Positions 34,781 to 45,636 of a DNA stretch of 64,000 bases are shown here, one piece after another. Each line of letters opens with the position of its first letter. Within the stretch, counting starts at the first letter, position 1. The stretch covers positions 66,384,834 to 66,448,833 of the forward strand of contig CM076849.1 in assembly GCA_039519185.1 (NCBI GenBank), in the 5' to 3' direction. The notes beneath the pieces were generated by a model that had not been told where the DNA came from, did no database searches, and worked only from the letters and a program-made list of their open reading frames with translations. This DNA is from Astragalus membranaceus. Lineage: Eukaryota; Streptophyta; Magnoliopsida; Fabales; Fabaceae. The translations under genes and the position numbers were made by a program.

Positions 34781-36419
34781 TGATAACTCCATTTTATATA
34801 GAGTTATTCATACATCTAATCATAACTAATTACTTGAAATCAAGTAGAATATGTGTTAAATATAGTAGTATAAGTAAGATAACAACATTCTAGGAATTAT
34901 GTGATGAATAAAGCATTTTGTATATATATATATATATTGGTATGTTTAATGTGTTTGTTCAGTTTACCTACAGAAGATGCTTCTGCACCACGATGCTTCT
35001 GCACCATGATGCTCCTGCACTTAGTGCTTCTGCACCATCCTGTGCTAAATGTTTATAACCCCACAATGGAAGCACCTCAATTCATACCACTGCACCAAAA
35101 CTTCTATGACATCATGCTTTGTCACAAATCACATGGAGGCACATGCCCACATGCATAAGGAGGCGCCCACCATAAACATCATCATGAAAGGCTACTCATC
35201 TAAAGACACAAGGCTCTCCACAATTGGACCTCCCCTTTAGACTCAATCTTCTCAATCAAAGCTCTGAAATGTAACCATGGTTAAGCCACCTTTGGTCAGC
35301 TTGATCTCCAAGCAAACCCTTACTTGAAGGAAACCTCCAAGGCTATATAAAGGCTTCCACTTCTCACTTGAAGAGCATCGCATATCTCACTTGATAATAT
35401 GTAGATCATACACTTTACTTATATTTTAGTAGTTTCATTTCTTGCATTTTATTCAGTAGTTAGTTGTAAGAAGGTGAGGAAGGAATTGACACCCTCTTCC
35501 TCCACTTCTTCATAGATAGGCGAAGGAATCAGTGCTTCTGCACCAATCAGAATTCCATGCAAAGGAACATCAATCCGTGTAATTTCTACCCTATTGATAT
35601 CTTTTGTATTATCCATATTATTATGCTCTTTGCAGATTCTCTCTATTATATAATGAGTAACATGAGCTAAATTCCTTTAGTTGAGATGTTCTAAACTTAT
35701 AATGATCTTTTGAGTAAGTTATTATGCTTTTAAGTGGCGTATCATTTTGGGTCTTGTGTTATACTACATCCATCTTATTTTAAGGTTGATCTCTTACAAT
35801 AAGTAGAGTTATATTCACAGACATGGTTTATAATTAGACATCAAGACTAATAAGGGTGAGTGTTTTAATAAAGGCTTTGTTAAACTTGTTTAATAAAGAA
35901 ACTGTGTTAAAACCATGTTAAGTCCTAGACATAGGATAACATAGTCCTTAGGGTGAAACAGTGCGTACTTCAAAGGCAGGAGTGAACTTATTTAGCAAGC
36001 CCAGACATGGGAAGCTTGTAACGAAACTCTGAAGAAAGTAGCTGAAAAGCACACACTTATGCAACTGCACTCAATCCTACTGCACTTGATGCTTCTGCAC
36101 TTGATGCTTCTGCACTTGATGCTTTTGCATCATAGTACTTCTGCATCTCTAAAAGCATAGAAACTCTAAAAAGAAGCATTATCTAGTAAAGACATCTCAA
36201 CTATCTTTCTCAACTGATTTCCTTCATCTTATTTTACATACTTGCATTCTGTTTTAATTTAAACTAAAAACCCCAAAATTTTGTGACTAGTGTAGTAGTA
36301 CTAATTTATATGTTTTCTAAACACACACAAAGTTAATCCAATCCCTGTGGGTTCGACCTTTCTTATCATTATATTACTTGTTTGTGACTGTGTATACTTG
36401 CACATCTTTTCACACACCA
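34781..36419 (+). mobile_element. Athila 3' LTR
   Basis: It starts TGATAACTCC and ends CACACACCA, 1639 bp. A cluster of GATGCTTCTGCACC units lies at 34974-35038 and a run of CTTGATGCTTCTGCA at about 36084-36130, with two more units than the 5' LTR. CCTAT follows (36420-36424 overlapping), but the matching TSD copy was deleted on the left. TATA-like GGCTATATAAAGG is at 35340. Confidence 0.9.
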
Positions 36420-37250
36420 CCTATCGAGGTAGGCTGAGTGGAAAGGCCCTCGACTGACCCTAAGTATTGTTGGAGGTATTTGACTGTGGGGTGAGGGAAA
36501 AGATTGTCCCGAACAAGTGACCACCAGGTGGTATGGTGGCTGGTTTGACCAACCCGGCGATGATAGGTGCCCCAGGAAAAGGAGAGGAACTTTGCCTCCT
36601 GGTACGCCATCAGGTTGGTAAGATCAGTGAGGAGAATCTTTCCCCTGCGGCACTGCAAAGCCATGGAGTCATGGGGGATCGAAACATGTTGGCCGATGCC
36701 AAACTACCTGGCAACGAAGATGGAGTGATAAGGCTCCATAGTAAGAAGGTTGGTGTTGGAGGAGAGCTTGGCACCGGTGATCAAGTCCCGGGCAATAAGG
36801 ACACGGCTCCCATGGATAACCTGGTTTTAGTCGGAGTGGTCGCTGGAAGAGGGGTCCAAGTCTTGAGGGGTAAAAACCCATTGGGGCCGAAGCCCTTCTC
36901 CAGGACCGGGCACCATTCAAAGTCCTTGGGGTCCATGTCCAGCAGGACACGGAGCTCCTCCACACGCTCCATAGGCAGACTGGGGGTAGCAGAAAGAACA
37001 TACCCCAAGACATCAGAAGAATCCGTAGACAAGCCAGGGGAGAAGTTTGGAAAGTAAAGTTGCACCCAGAGTTGCAGAAACCAGATAGGACCCTCGGCCT
37101 TGGAATAGACGCCCCTGTCTTTGACTTGCCTTAAAAAGCTGTCCATGCTATTGTAGAGGAGAGCGAGGAAGAAAGGACCCCAGACATACTGTCGACCTGT
37201 CTGTAGCAATTGAACGAAGACGAAGAGTTCTTTGACGACACCAAATGACT

Positions 37251-37398
37251 TGGTGCTTTAGAAGAATTTGTTGAAGAAATACATCAGGAAGGCATGATGC
37301 TCCCCATCAGTAACCAGCCCGGAGGACTTGGCATTCTTGAATAGAATATTCGAGAAGGCCGAAGCATAGGCGTATGGGGGGTCGACGCCCAGGAAATC
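37251..37398 (-). repeat. Inverted repeat, left arm
   Basis: It pairs with 37729-37875 at about 90 percent identity over 147-148 bp. It encodes, on the minus strand, the PMD segment ending in FLMYFFNKFF. Confidence 0.85.
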
Positions 37399-37728
37399 AG
37401 GATCGGCATGGACCTCAATACCGCCAGCGGGAAGCCCCAGAATGGCGGCCACGTCTAGCAGCATGGGGGTCAGAATGCCCCAGGGGAACACAGAGGCATT
37501 TACAGTAGTTGACCAGAAGGCCATCAAGGGAAAAAAGAGATTGGCATTGTGAGAAACTTCTTGGGTTGATACCATAATCATGTCGTGGATGCCCCAAGCC
37601 TTCCAGGTTTCACCCTTTTGTTTGACCAATCGGGCCACCCAGTTGTTGTACTCAGGGTTGCTCTTCGGCCACCCTCAGAGATCGTAGAACTTGGCCTCAG
37701 CGTTGAACCAAGAAGTTTTAAGGGGGAG

Positions 37729-37875
37729 ATTTCCTGGGCGTCGACCTCCCATACGCCTATGCTTCGGCCTTCACAAATATTCTAGTCAAGAACACCAAGT
37801 CCTCTGGGCCGGTTACTGATGGGCAGCATCATGCCTTCCTGATGTACTTCTTCAACAAATTCTTCTAAAGCACCA
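37729..37875 (+). repeat. Inverted repeat, right arm
   Basis: The copy of 37251-37398 in opposite orientation reads, on the plus strand, the same PMD segment with a few changes. The 330-bp spacer is the PMD core, so a transcript could fold into a long hairpin. Confidence 0.85.
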
Positions 37876-38112
37876 AAACCGTGGTCGACGTTGGAGGCTG
37901 TAGGGCGAAGAACGGTTAAAGGGCCGAAGGTAGTAAAGATAGATGAAGAAGCAGAACCACCTTGTGGAGAGGGAGTGACAGAGGAAGAAGCTTGGTTGTT
38001 TGCAGTCATGGTTGGTAGAAAATGGTTTGAGTAAAAGGAGGAATGCAAAGGGTTCGTTTGAGTGCAGGGAAGAATGAACGTGCGAGGAGCCGTGTTCAAT
38101 GGGCATGATGAC

Positions 38113-38120
38113 TATTTATA
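38113..38120 (-). promoter_or_regulatory. TATA box of the PMD antisense gene
   Basis: On the minus strand CTATAAATAG lies about 105 bp upstream of the start at 38009, with the expected transcription start about 30 bp downstream. Confidence 0.5.
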
Positions 38121-38294
38121 GCCTGGGGGAGATAACCGGCGCGACCTTGGGAACAGCTGCGCTACCTTTTCGATTCGCGTGAAGCGAAATCGCCAAGTGT
38201 CACATAGTGACAATTAGCCGCTTCATCCATCGCATCAGGTCATATCAAGGGTTTTTGTACCATCAGTCACGTCCTCGCAGCCATACGACAGCAC

Positions 38295-38305
38295 AAAAAG
38301 GGGGG
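38295..38305 (+). other. TAT element polypurine tract
   Basis: AAAAAGGGGGG followed by CAAT and then TGTTAACACCC, the LTR start. It shows that the element carrying the antisense PMD gene runs on the plus strand. Confidence 0.75.
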
Positions 38306-38567
38306 CAATTGTTAACACCCAAAATAAATTAAGTCGTGTGCCGAGGGCTGAAAGTCAGAGTTAAGAGGAGACCAGGGCACCGAGGCCAACCACCTACCAA
38401 TTTCCAAAAGATATTTGCTGAAGGGATGTTGCGCCCGAAAAAGCCTCCGAGGGAGAACCTTCCTCGTTTACAACTCTTCTAAAAAAACAATGAAGCCGCC
38501 ACCAATACTTATTTAAGGAAAGTATTAGAAAAACCTTTTTTAGAAAGTGATTAGTCTTGCGAAACTG

Positions 38568-38663
38568 AGACTACTAACAAAGTTTTTGATTTAGGGTCAT
38601 ATCAAGGGTTTTTGTACCATCAGTCACGTCCTCGCAAGACTACTAACAAAGTTTTTGATTTAG
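38568..38663. repeat. Filler insertion flanked by a 27-bp duplication
   Basis: Two identical 27-bp copies (38568-38594, 38637-38663), both AGACTACTAACAAAG... through TTTAG, flank a 42-bp insert (38595-38636). The insert is identical to 38238-38279, which lies outside the solo LTR. Confidence 0.9.
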
Positions 38664-39126
38664 TGAAAATTTTTAGGAAAATTAGGCATTCACGAGGATC
38701 AATTGAGCAAAGGCTCCAAGTGATCGCCACTAGTACCTCATCGTAAGTAATCATGCAAGCAAAGGCTTCACAAGACTGCTAACGAAGTTTGATTTTAAAG
38801 AGTTTTCGCAATTGGATTGATTTTTGTTTAGGGAAACATTTATCCATTATTTGGAAAAAAAAAGGTTTGTGAAAAAAATAAAGTTTACTTAGGGGAAAGA
38901 AACAAAATTTAAAAAGAGAAACAGGGGGTGCAGTAGTAAAATGGTATGTGCATGTTGTATGAGTAAAAAGAAAAGGTGTATTTAGCAGCAGCCCAGCCCA
39001 CTATAAGGCTGGCTAGCCCACGAAATTATGGGCTTTCCTAGGGGGTGCAGAATGGAATTGGTGGGGTGCAAATGTTAATCTGATATTTAAAAAAAATTAA
39101 AAATTAAAAAAAATAAAAACCCTAAC

Positions 39127-39134
39127 TATATAAA
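39127..39134 (+). promoter_or_regulatory. Antisense promoter-like TATA box in solo LTR
   Basis: TATATAAA is followed by a C/T-rich leader of about 350 bp, and preceded by GCCCAGCCCA (38990-38999) and TGGGCTTT (39027-39034), which look like plant site II promoter elements. It points opposite to the LTR's own direction. Confidence 0.35.
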
Positions 39135-41583
39135 GCCAAACCTAAAAATTAAACCTAATTCCCAAACCCTCTCCCCCTCAGCGCGCCGCACTCCCCACCC
39201 CCAAATTGCTCAACCCTAAAAAATTTCTCTCTTTCTCCTTGCTGCGCTGCTTCACTCTTCACCTCCCACCCTAATTTTTGTTTCATCCTCTCCCTACGCC
39301 GTTCAACCCTCATTGTCCCTCATTCTCTCTTCTGATTTCACTTCCTCTCCGATTCTCTCTTCTGATCTCAGCTTCCTCTCCCTCTCATCATCTGAATCTC
39401 TCCTCTCGCTTCCTCTCCCTTTTTTAGCACCGCAAACTCCGTTTCTTCTCAGCATCCACCGCCGCAACCCTCAATCTCCTTCGCCTCTCATCTCTCTACA
39501 CTGCTGCTTCGAAACCGAGAGAGAGAGAGAGAGAGAGCGAGTGACGCGATTTTTTTTCAGCGAGGAGGATGCATCACACAACTGGGCCGACGCGACAGGC
39601 GATTGCTGACGGTGCGTGGAGGGTTGGGTAGATGGCCAAAGGTGACTGCTAACGGTGGTTGTTGACTGTGAAACGGTGTGGGATGGGTTTGATGGTTCGC
39701 GAAGGCGTAGGGTACGGTGTGGTTGTGATGGAGGGGTGGCCGCCCGGTGTTTTATGGTTTTGGTTATGGTGTTTGGGGGTTCGTGGTCACGGGTTCTGTG
39801 TTGATGGCCGAAGGTGACTTATGGCAAGGTTGCGGCGGCGGCAACCGTGGACGGTGGCCGGAGGTAAAAAAAAAATTCCTTTTTCCTTTTTTTTCTTTAA
39901 GGTTCGGTAGCCTTCCCTTCTCCGTTCTTATTATATATTTTCTTTAAAAAAGAGAAAACTTTAAACTCTAAACTTAGTTTAACCTAAGCTTATTTGTGAT
40001 GATTCTGAATCTACTAGGATTACATTTTAACAGTATTAGGATTTAATAACAGGATGCTCATATGCTTTTTTTTAAAAATTAACCAACTGGTATTAGCTTA
40101 TAGAAGGAACAACCTTTTCTCCAGCTTCTGATGTTCTCCTTGCTATATTGTGTGCTTCTGTCTCTGCTGCTACCGTCCTTTCTCTGCTACAGAAGTTTTG
40201 TTGCTTTGTGGTTTTTGCTCTAAATTTTTCTCAGAATTCTTGTATCTCTGTGTGTGTATTTTTCTGTGAGAGTTGCTGTGGAATTCTCCCCTTTTTTTTA
40301 ATTTGGTTTTCAGATTAGCATTTTATAGCCATATTTTGAAACCGAAAATTAATTTTTTGATTACTGATTATTACTGATTAATGGCCTTGTCTCCTGGACA
40401 GCTAGTAGCTGACTCAGGGCTGACTCCACCTCCCCCCTTTTTAGCTGCTGATTTGAATTAGCTATTTTTCAGGTTTTGGAGTGGATCAACCCAGGCCCAA
40501 CAGTTGCAGCAACAGCTTTAGAGAAACCCTAATTTGCTGCCTAATGTTGCATTTTCGGATCTGGCCATTTTTGGCCCTTTTGATGTAATTTTTTTTGTAT
40601 TTTTTGGACAATTGGACCTTTGAACTCTCCTAAGTTGTAAATAAAATTAAATAGAATTTTTTGACATTTTTTGACATTTTTAGACAAAGTAAAAATAATA
40701 AAAGAAATTGGGCCAAATACAAAAGCGATATCGGACCCAACTAGACAAGTGTGTGAGAACGAAGCCCAAACAGAATAAATAAGCCCGTTGACCGCTAAAC
40801 GCTAAAATTATCTCAGAATCGCGTTCTTAAGTCCAAATTGAAACGACAAGCCCAGTTGCGAGAAAAATGACTTTGTTAGTCCCAATTAGGTTCGACTAAA
40901 TCCAAATACGAAGATTAAATTGAAGAACGCACGAAAAGATCGATCATTTGCGTGCATGCCTAATTTAAAACAACGGTATTTCGATTTAGTTGAATAGGGT
41001 AATTGAAATTGGTCAGGGTTAGTAACTGAGACGCCATACTGATAATTCTCGTAATCACGCGAGTTCAAAACACGATTTAAGTAAAATAAACGACTAAAAC
41101 TAGAAAAGGAAGACGGACAAAATTGGGGTATAACAAGGGACAACCTCAAAAGAGAGGCTCGAGGCAAAAGACAATGTGAATTCCTCGAGGTGGGGGTTGA
41201 GCTTGAGGAACGATGGATGAGACCGAGGTAAAGCAAGTGTTACCTATAGAGTGCCACAACCACATTGGGTCGGTTGCCTAAGTACGATGGCCGCAAGCCG
41301 AGAATAAGGATCAGCCGAGCAACTATATGGCCGAGGTAAGGAAGACTTGCTTGGAAAGCAAGGAAAAGAGGCACGTGGACAAAACGTGGGAGCGGTTGAA
41401 GGTCAAGCAAAGAGAAGAAGCCTTGAGGAGTGGAGCGAGGAGGTTTTTCATCCCACTCACCGTACTAGTGAGATCGTTGGTTATGGCTCCGATTTCTTAA
41501 GGCTTAGGAGTGAGATTAGACGTTGATCTTCAATTGATCCAACGGTAGGCAAATGTAGGCTCGCATAGTGGCCGACGAGGGCC

Positions 41584-41587
<4 letters not shown>

Positions 41588-41629
<42 letters not shown>
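41588..41629. repeat. (TA)n microsatellite
   Basis: About 21 TA units inside the TAT 3' LTR. Confidence 0.95.
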
Positions 41630-41632
<3 letters not shown>

Positions 41633-41920
41633 GAATACTTGTAAAAAATACACACATCAATCAACACACAAATCTATTTTTTCGCAATTTATCTTACTTT
41701 ATCGCATTTATTTTATTTTCATGCAATAGGCCAGTAGATAATCCAATCCTCGAGTCCCCTCTACCCAACCTAACACTCTTTTGAGGAGTTAGGAAACCCA
41801 GAGTTGAGGAACAGAGTTCCTTCCTCAAGGCAATTGCTTGAAGAACAAAGGAATCAAAGACTGTCCAAACCTCTGGCCGATCACACGACTAGGATATAAG
41901 AGTTTGACGACAACAGGAGG

Positions 41921-42533
41921 ATAATTTCAGAGGGCTTGTTTTGGAAGAAGTTTACTTCAAAAGGATTTCAGAAGAAGACAAATTACTCATGACTACCCCA
42001 TTTTCAGTTGAAGAAGTGAAAGAAGTAGTTTGGGTGTGCGACAGAAATAAAAGCCCGGGCCCGGATGGTTTTAATATGAATTTTTTCAAAAGTTGTTAGG
42101 ATCTCATTGAAAATGATGTAATGGGCATCATCAATGAATTCTATGAGACCCAAAACTATCAGTGCCTCATTTATAACACTGGTTCCAAAGAAGGCAAACC
42201 CATAAGACTTGAACGAATACCTCCCCATCTCCCTAATTGGAAGCCTATACAAAATCTTAGGAAAGATGTTGACTGGCACACTCAAAAGAGTCCTCAGAGG
42301 AGTTATATCAGATTCCCAAAATTCCTTTCTACCCGACAGGCAGATCCTGGATGGCGTTCTCGTTGTTAATGAGCTATTAGACCTCACAAAGAGAAATAAT
42401 AAAAGGTGCCACACCCTCAAGGCTGGCTTCGAAAAAGCGTACGATTCAGTGAGTTGGTCGTATCTTGATTACATGTTGCTAAGACTAGGCTTCAGTGACT
42501 TATGGTGTCGTTGGACACTATAGCCTTGTGACT
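41921..42533 (+). pseudogene. LINE (L1-type) reverse transcriptase fragment
   Basis: It carries NKSPGPDGFNM (about 42048-42080), the L1-type RT entry motif, then SFITLVPK, LPISLIGSLYKILGK, GVISDSQNSFLPDRQILDGVLVVNE and FEKAYDSVSWSYLDYMLLRLGF. These are RT domains 0-3 in order, with a wild-type-like aspartate in the AYDSV motif. It has in-frame stops near 42098 and 42214 and a frameshift near 42155. The FADD catalytic box and everything beyond is missing where the Athila LTR begins. The TAT LTR ends immediately upstream, so the TAT element inserted into this LINE. Confidence 0.85.
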
Positions 42534-43948
42534 GTGTACTATCATTGTGGGAAAAGAGTATGTGCAAGTGTACACATTCGCAACAAGTAATATAATGATA
42601 AAGTAGAGATCGTACCCACATGGATTGATGTTAATTTTAAAGTTTAAATAGTTAACACACTAGTGAACCAAGGAGAATAGCAACAACAAGTTTGTGGGCA
42701 TAAAAATAAAGATGTTGTATGAAAACAGTAAGAAAGTTCAAGAGTTTGATAAATGAGTTGGACTGCTCTTTGCTAAGTAAATCCTTTTCAGTCACTGACG
42801 CCAGGGTTTCGTTACAAGACTCTTATATCTAAGTTCTAAATAAGTTCACCCCTGTATAATAAAGAACCCACAGTTTCACCTTATGAACTAGGATTAAGCA
42901 AGGGTTGTTTAAATGTCTTTAAACAACCTTTCATTCATATCAACCTTTGAGTTAGAATTGTAGACAGTGTCTGTATCTACGAATGTACCCATAACACAGC
43001 TACACAACGTATAAAATGGTGAATCTTCACTTGCAAAATAAAAGCTTGAATGGAGGATCAATGGAGGAAAGTGTGTCAAGTTTGTCTCTCCAAAAACTCT
43101 CCAAGTCTTCGAATGTGTGAAGTCTAGGGGAGGAGTGAGATATATTTCTTTCTTTTCTTCCAAAAAGTAGCTTCCCAAAAGGTGGACAAGACATTCCCCA
43201 CCAACCAAAAGTACTCTTCCAACAGCAAGTGGACAAGTGTCCATGCCAGCCAATAGTTGGCAGCCGTGCCAGTTCTAGGTACAGTGATGTGGGGCGCTGA
43301 TTTGACATAAAGAGAGAGAGGCGCCAAATTGTAACTTTTTTTTTATCCTCAGCTGGCCCACCGTGAGCTGGCGCTATAGCGCTTAACGCTGCAACACTAA
43401 CAAAGACATTAAAATATTCACAAAGGCACCAATTGTGCCAAATGATAACAAATTAGCTCCTAACCTTTCTTTCCTTTATATAGGTGATATTTGTCACACC
43501 CCGATGTTTTTATTTACTAAAAACACCCAAGTGCACGTCAATCACAAATCAGAGATAATATTTCCTGCTCAGACACTGAATACCACTACAAAATTTTTGC
43601 TGAAATATAACATAACCGTCTTATACACAAATAAGACCATACGGTACACAGACCATAAACTGTCAGCAACTATGGTAGTCAGAGTCATACAAGAAAGCGG
43701 AATGAAAGATAACCTAACACTAATGCCATAGTGCTGTGATACATGAACAACAGAAGGAAAATAAACTTAAACATAAAGCTAAGTCATCATCGATCTCCCG
43801 GGGCCACCTACTCGTGCCTCTGAGGTTTCTTCTGTCCCTGTTTATCTGTAAAACAACAACATTTGAACAGTGAGATACAATCTCAGTGAGTCCTACCGAT
43901 ACCCCTACTAGCTCTCTCGGTACTGGTTTAAAACATTTTTAGCTCAAC

Positions 43949-44150
43949 ACGGCACCGACTGCGTGACCGCTACATCCCGATGAACCGCATTGTTTTACAC
44001 ATAGCATTCCACCGGCTGCGTGACCGCTACATCTCGGGGAATCTGCTATAACTCAGTACGACACCGGCTGCGTGACCGCTACATCCCGGTGGACCGCACA
44101 ACAATTAATTTAACATAACACCGACTGCGTAACCGCTAAATCCCGGTGAA
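43949..44150. repeat. Tandem CACCGGCTGCGTGACCGCTA repeats in Tekay LTR
   Basis: Four units of about 55 bp, each with GCACCGACTGCGTGACCGC or a close variant followed by TACATCCCGRTG. The same array is in the 5' LTR (50627-50828). The solo LTR at 429 has a diverged version, CGGCTGTACAACGACTACG (about 866-1010). Confidence 0.8.
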
Positions 44151-44541
44151 CCCCCTACCAATAGTACATTCTCCTATTGGCATGGAGCCTAGGGTAAGGG
44201 ATCATGACTGCCTCGCCTAGTATGTTACACATGGGTCGTCACCCAACTCGATACATATACAAACATATATCTATAATCATATGAACCCATAGTCCATTTA
44301 CATCATGCTTTACCCCGTAGGACTCATAATCCGCTTTATTATTATTAAAAACATATCACACACGTATACTATCGTTCGGCTTTTCGAAAGAATTCCAACT
44401 TCAAAAGTAGTTTATAAAACCCCTTTGAAACATACTCAAAATCATGGCATTAGAGGCCCAGTATCATTATAGAAGGGTTAGGAAAGGATTGGAATCGAAA
44501 CGGAATCATTTTGGGTACTTTGAAAATTTTGGACAGAACCA

Positions 44542-44660
44542 GGCGCACGGATCGTGCCCCTGGACGCACGGGTCGTGCGCCCTGTTAGACATTTTTAAAC
44601 ACGGAAACAGAACCAGGCGCACGGGTCGTGCCCCTGGGACGCACGGGTCGTGCGCATTTG
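44542..44660. repeat. GC-rich hairpins in Tekay 3' LTR
   Basis: GGCGCACG...CGTGCGCC outer arms (44542-44582) and a second unit (44617-44659), with nested CGCACG-GGT-CGTGCG stems. The equivalent in the 5' LTR is at 51232-51348. Confidence 0.85.
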
Positions 44661-45586
44661 ACAGCATCCCAAAAATGGGCTATTTTATGAAAATTTGCTT
44701 TCCGATTAATCCGAAACTCGCTCCGATCGATTCCTAACTCAAAAACAGACAGTACCAGACAATATACCAGTCCAATCAACATCAAACAATCAAACAATTC
44801 AATCAAAAACTTAACGATTACGAATTTCGTTAAAACGTGATATATTTCAAAATAACGTTTTCGTCTCAAAATCTTTCGAAACCAAGTCACACAATTCATT
44901 TCAAAACGGAATAAGCCTAAACGTGAGTAAAACTCACCCTTGAAGCGAGAGTCGTTGCCGAGCCGAAATCACCGATATGTCAAAATCACCGAATCCAACC
45001 CAATCAACACCAATCCGCTTCTAACTTCGATTCGAGCTTCAACTCGCGTCCAATCGCTCTTGGCTTCGATCCTAGTCATGATTAAATCATCAATTTCATC
45101 TCACAATCCAAGAATATTTCAACAATTTCCATCAAAATCCTCATAAAATTCGTAGGTCCATAAGTTGGGGAAAAAACGGATGAAAACTTACCAAGTTTCG
45201 AGGGTTTGGTAATGGAGTGTAGATGATGATGGTGCTGAAATTTGGAGGGGTGGGCTTCACTTTTTCTTCTTCTTTCTCTTCTTTTCTCTTCTTTTCTTCC
45301 TCTGTTTCTCTTCTCTCTCTCGTGGACCTTTCTTTCTTTCTATTCTCTCACACTCACACACATATATATATTTATTAATATATAAGTGGTAACGTGGCCA
45401 ATTGCCATATTGATCTAAATCTCTTATTTCGATTCCAAAACTTCCTTGATCCGTATTATTCGGTTAACGATCCTCTGACAGCCAATAATTAATTTTAGCA
45501 CTCAATAATTTTACCAGTCAAGTACTAAATTATTCCTATTGGGTTAATATCCAAATAATTCGATTAATTATTTTGAGGATGTTACA

Positions 45587-45599
45587 TTCTCCCCAACTT
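45587..45599 (-). other. Tekay polypurine tract
   Basis: On the minus strand AAGTTGGGGAGAA abuts the 3' LTR start TGTAACATCC. It lies about 40 bp after the polyprotein stop. Confidence 0.9.
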
Positions 45600-45636
45600 G
45601 AAAGAATTTTGTCCTCAAAATTAAACACATCGTACT

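Larger units (their letters stand above)
36424..38009 (-). pseudogene. Plant mobile domain (PMD) antisense ORF, disrupted
   Basis: From a start at 38009 (MTANNQ), a serine-rich N-terminus leads to the PMD (aminotransferase-like) domain, with the diagnostic TPMLLDVAAILGLPAGG (about 37430-37480), then GPIWFLQLWVQLYFP and a long C-terminal part. An inverted copy of the gene's own sequence (37729-37875) interrupts it, a stop lies at 37258, and frames change near 36780. The Athila element cuts the far end. PMD ORFs in antisense between pol and the 3' LTR are described for some TAT-type Ty3/gypsy elements; the plus-strand PPT and LTR at 38295 fit that layout. The protein's role is unknown. Confidence 0.75.
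38427..41135 (-). mobile_element. Solo LTR, TAT/Ogre-like, TSD AGGGA
   Basis: The ends are TGTTGCGCCCG (38427) and GGGGTATAACA (41135), with AGGGA on both sides (38422-38426, 41136-41140). The block next to the left end is the reverse complement of the end of the LTR at 13041, so orientation is minus. It holds a repair scar (38568-38663), promoter-like sequence on the plus strand (about 38990-39540), a (GA)n run (39520-39538), and otherwise no coding sequence; a 98-codon open frame at 39313 is C/T-rich low complexity. Confidence 0.9.
38310..41915 (+). mobile_element. TAT-lineage 3' LTR, split by a solo LTR
   Basis: It starts TGTTAACACC and probably ends GACGACAACA (41915), giving matching TGTT/AACA ends and a length of about 890 bp once the insertion at 38427-41135 is removed. 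The remainder (41141-41915) is GC-moderate with words such as GGCCGAGGTAAGG and holds a (TA)n run. A LINE fragment follows, which would be the original insertion target. Only one TSD side (GGAGG) can be seen. Confidence 0.6.
43492..45586 (-). mobile_element. Tekay 3' LTR
   Basis: On the plus strand it reads TGTCACACCCCG to GAGGATGTTACA, 2095 bp. Hairpins lie at 44542-44660. Four tandem ACCGGCTGCGTGACCGCTA-like units lie at about 43949-44150. A GAGTGAGTT-type block is at 44930. Confidence 0.95.

Noticed and set aside
39313..39609. 98-codon serine/leucine-rich open frame
   Set aside because: A C/T-rich tract with (GA)n at its end, inside a solo LTR; best read as leader-like low complexity.
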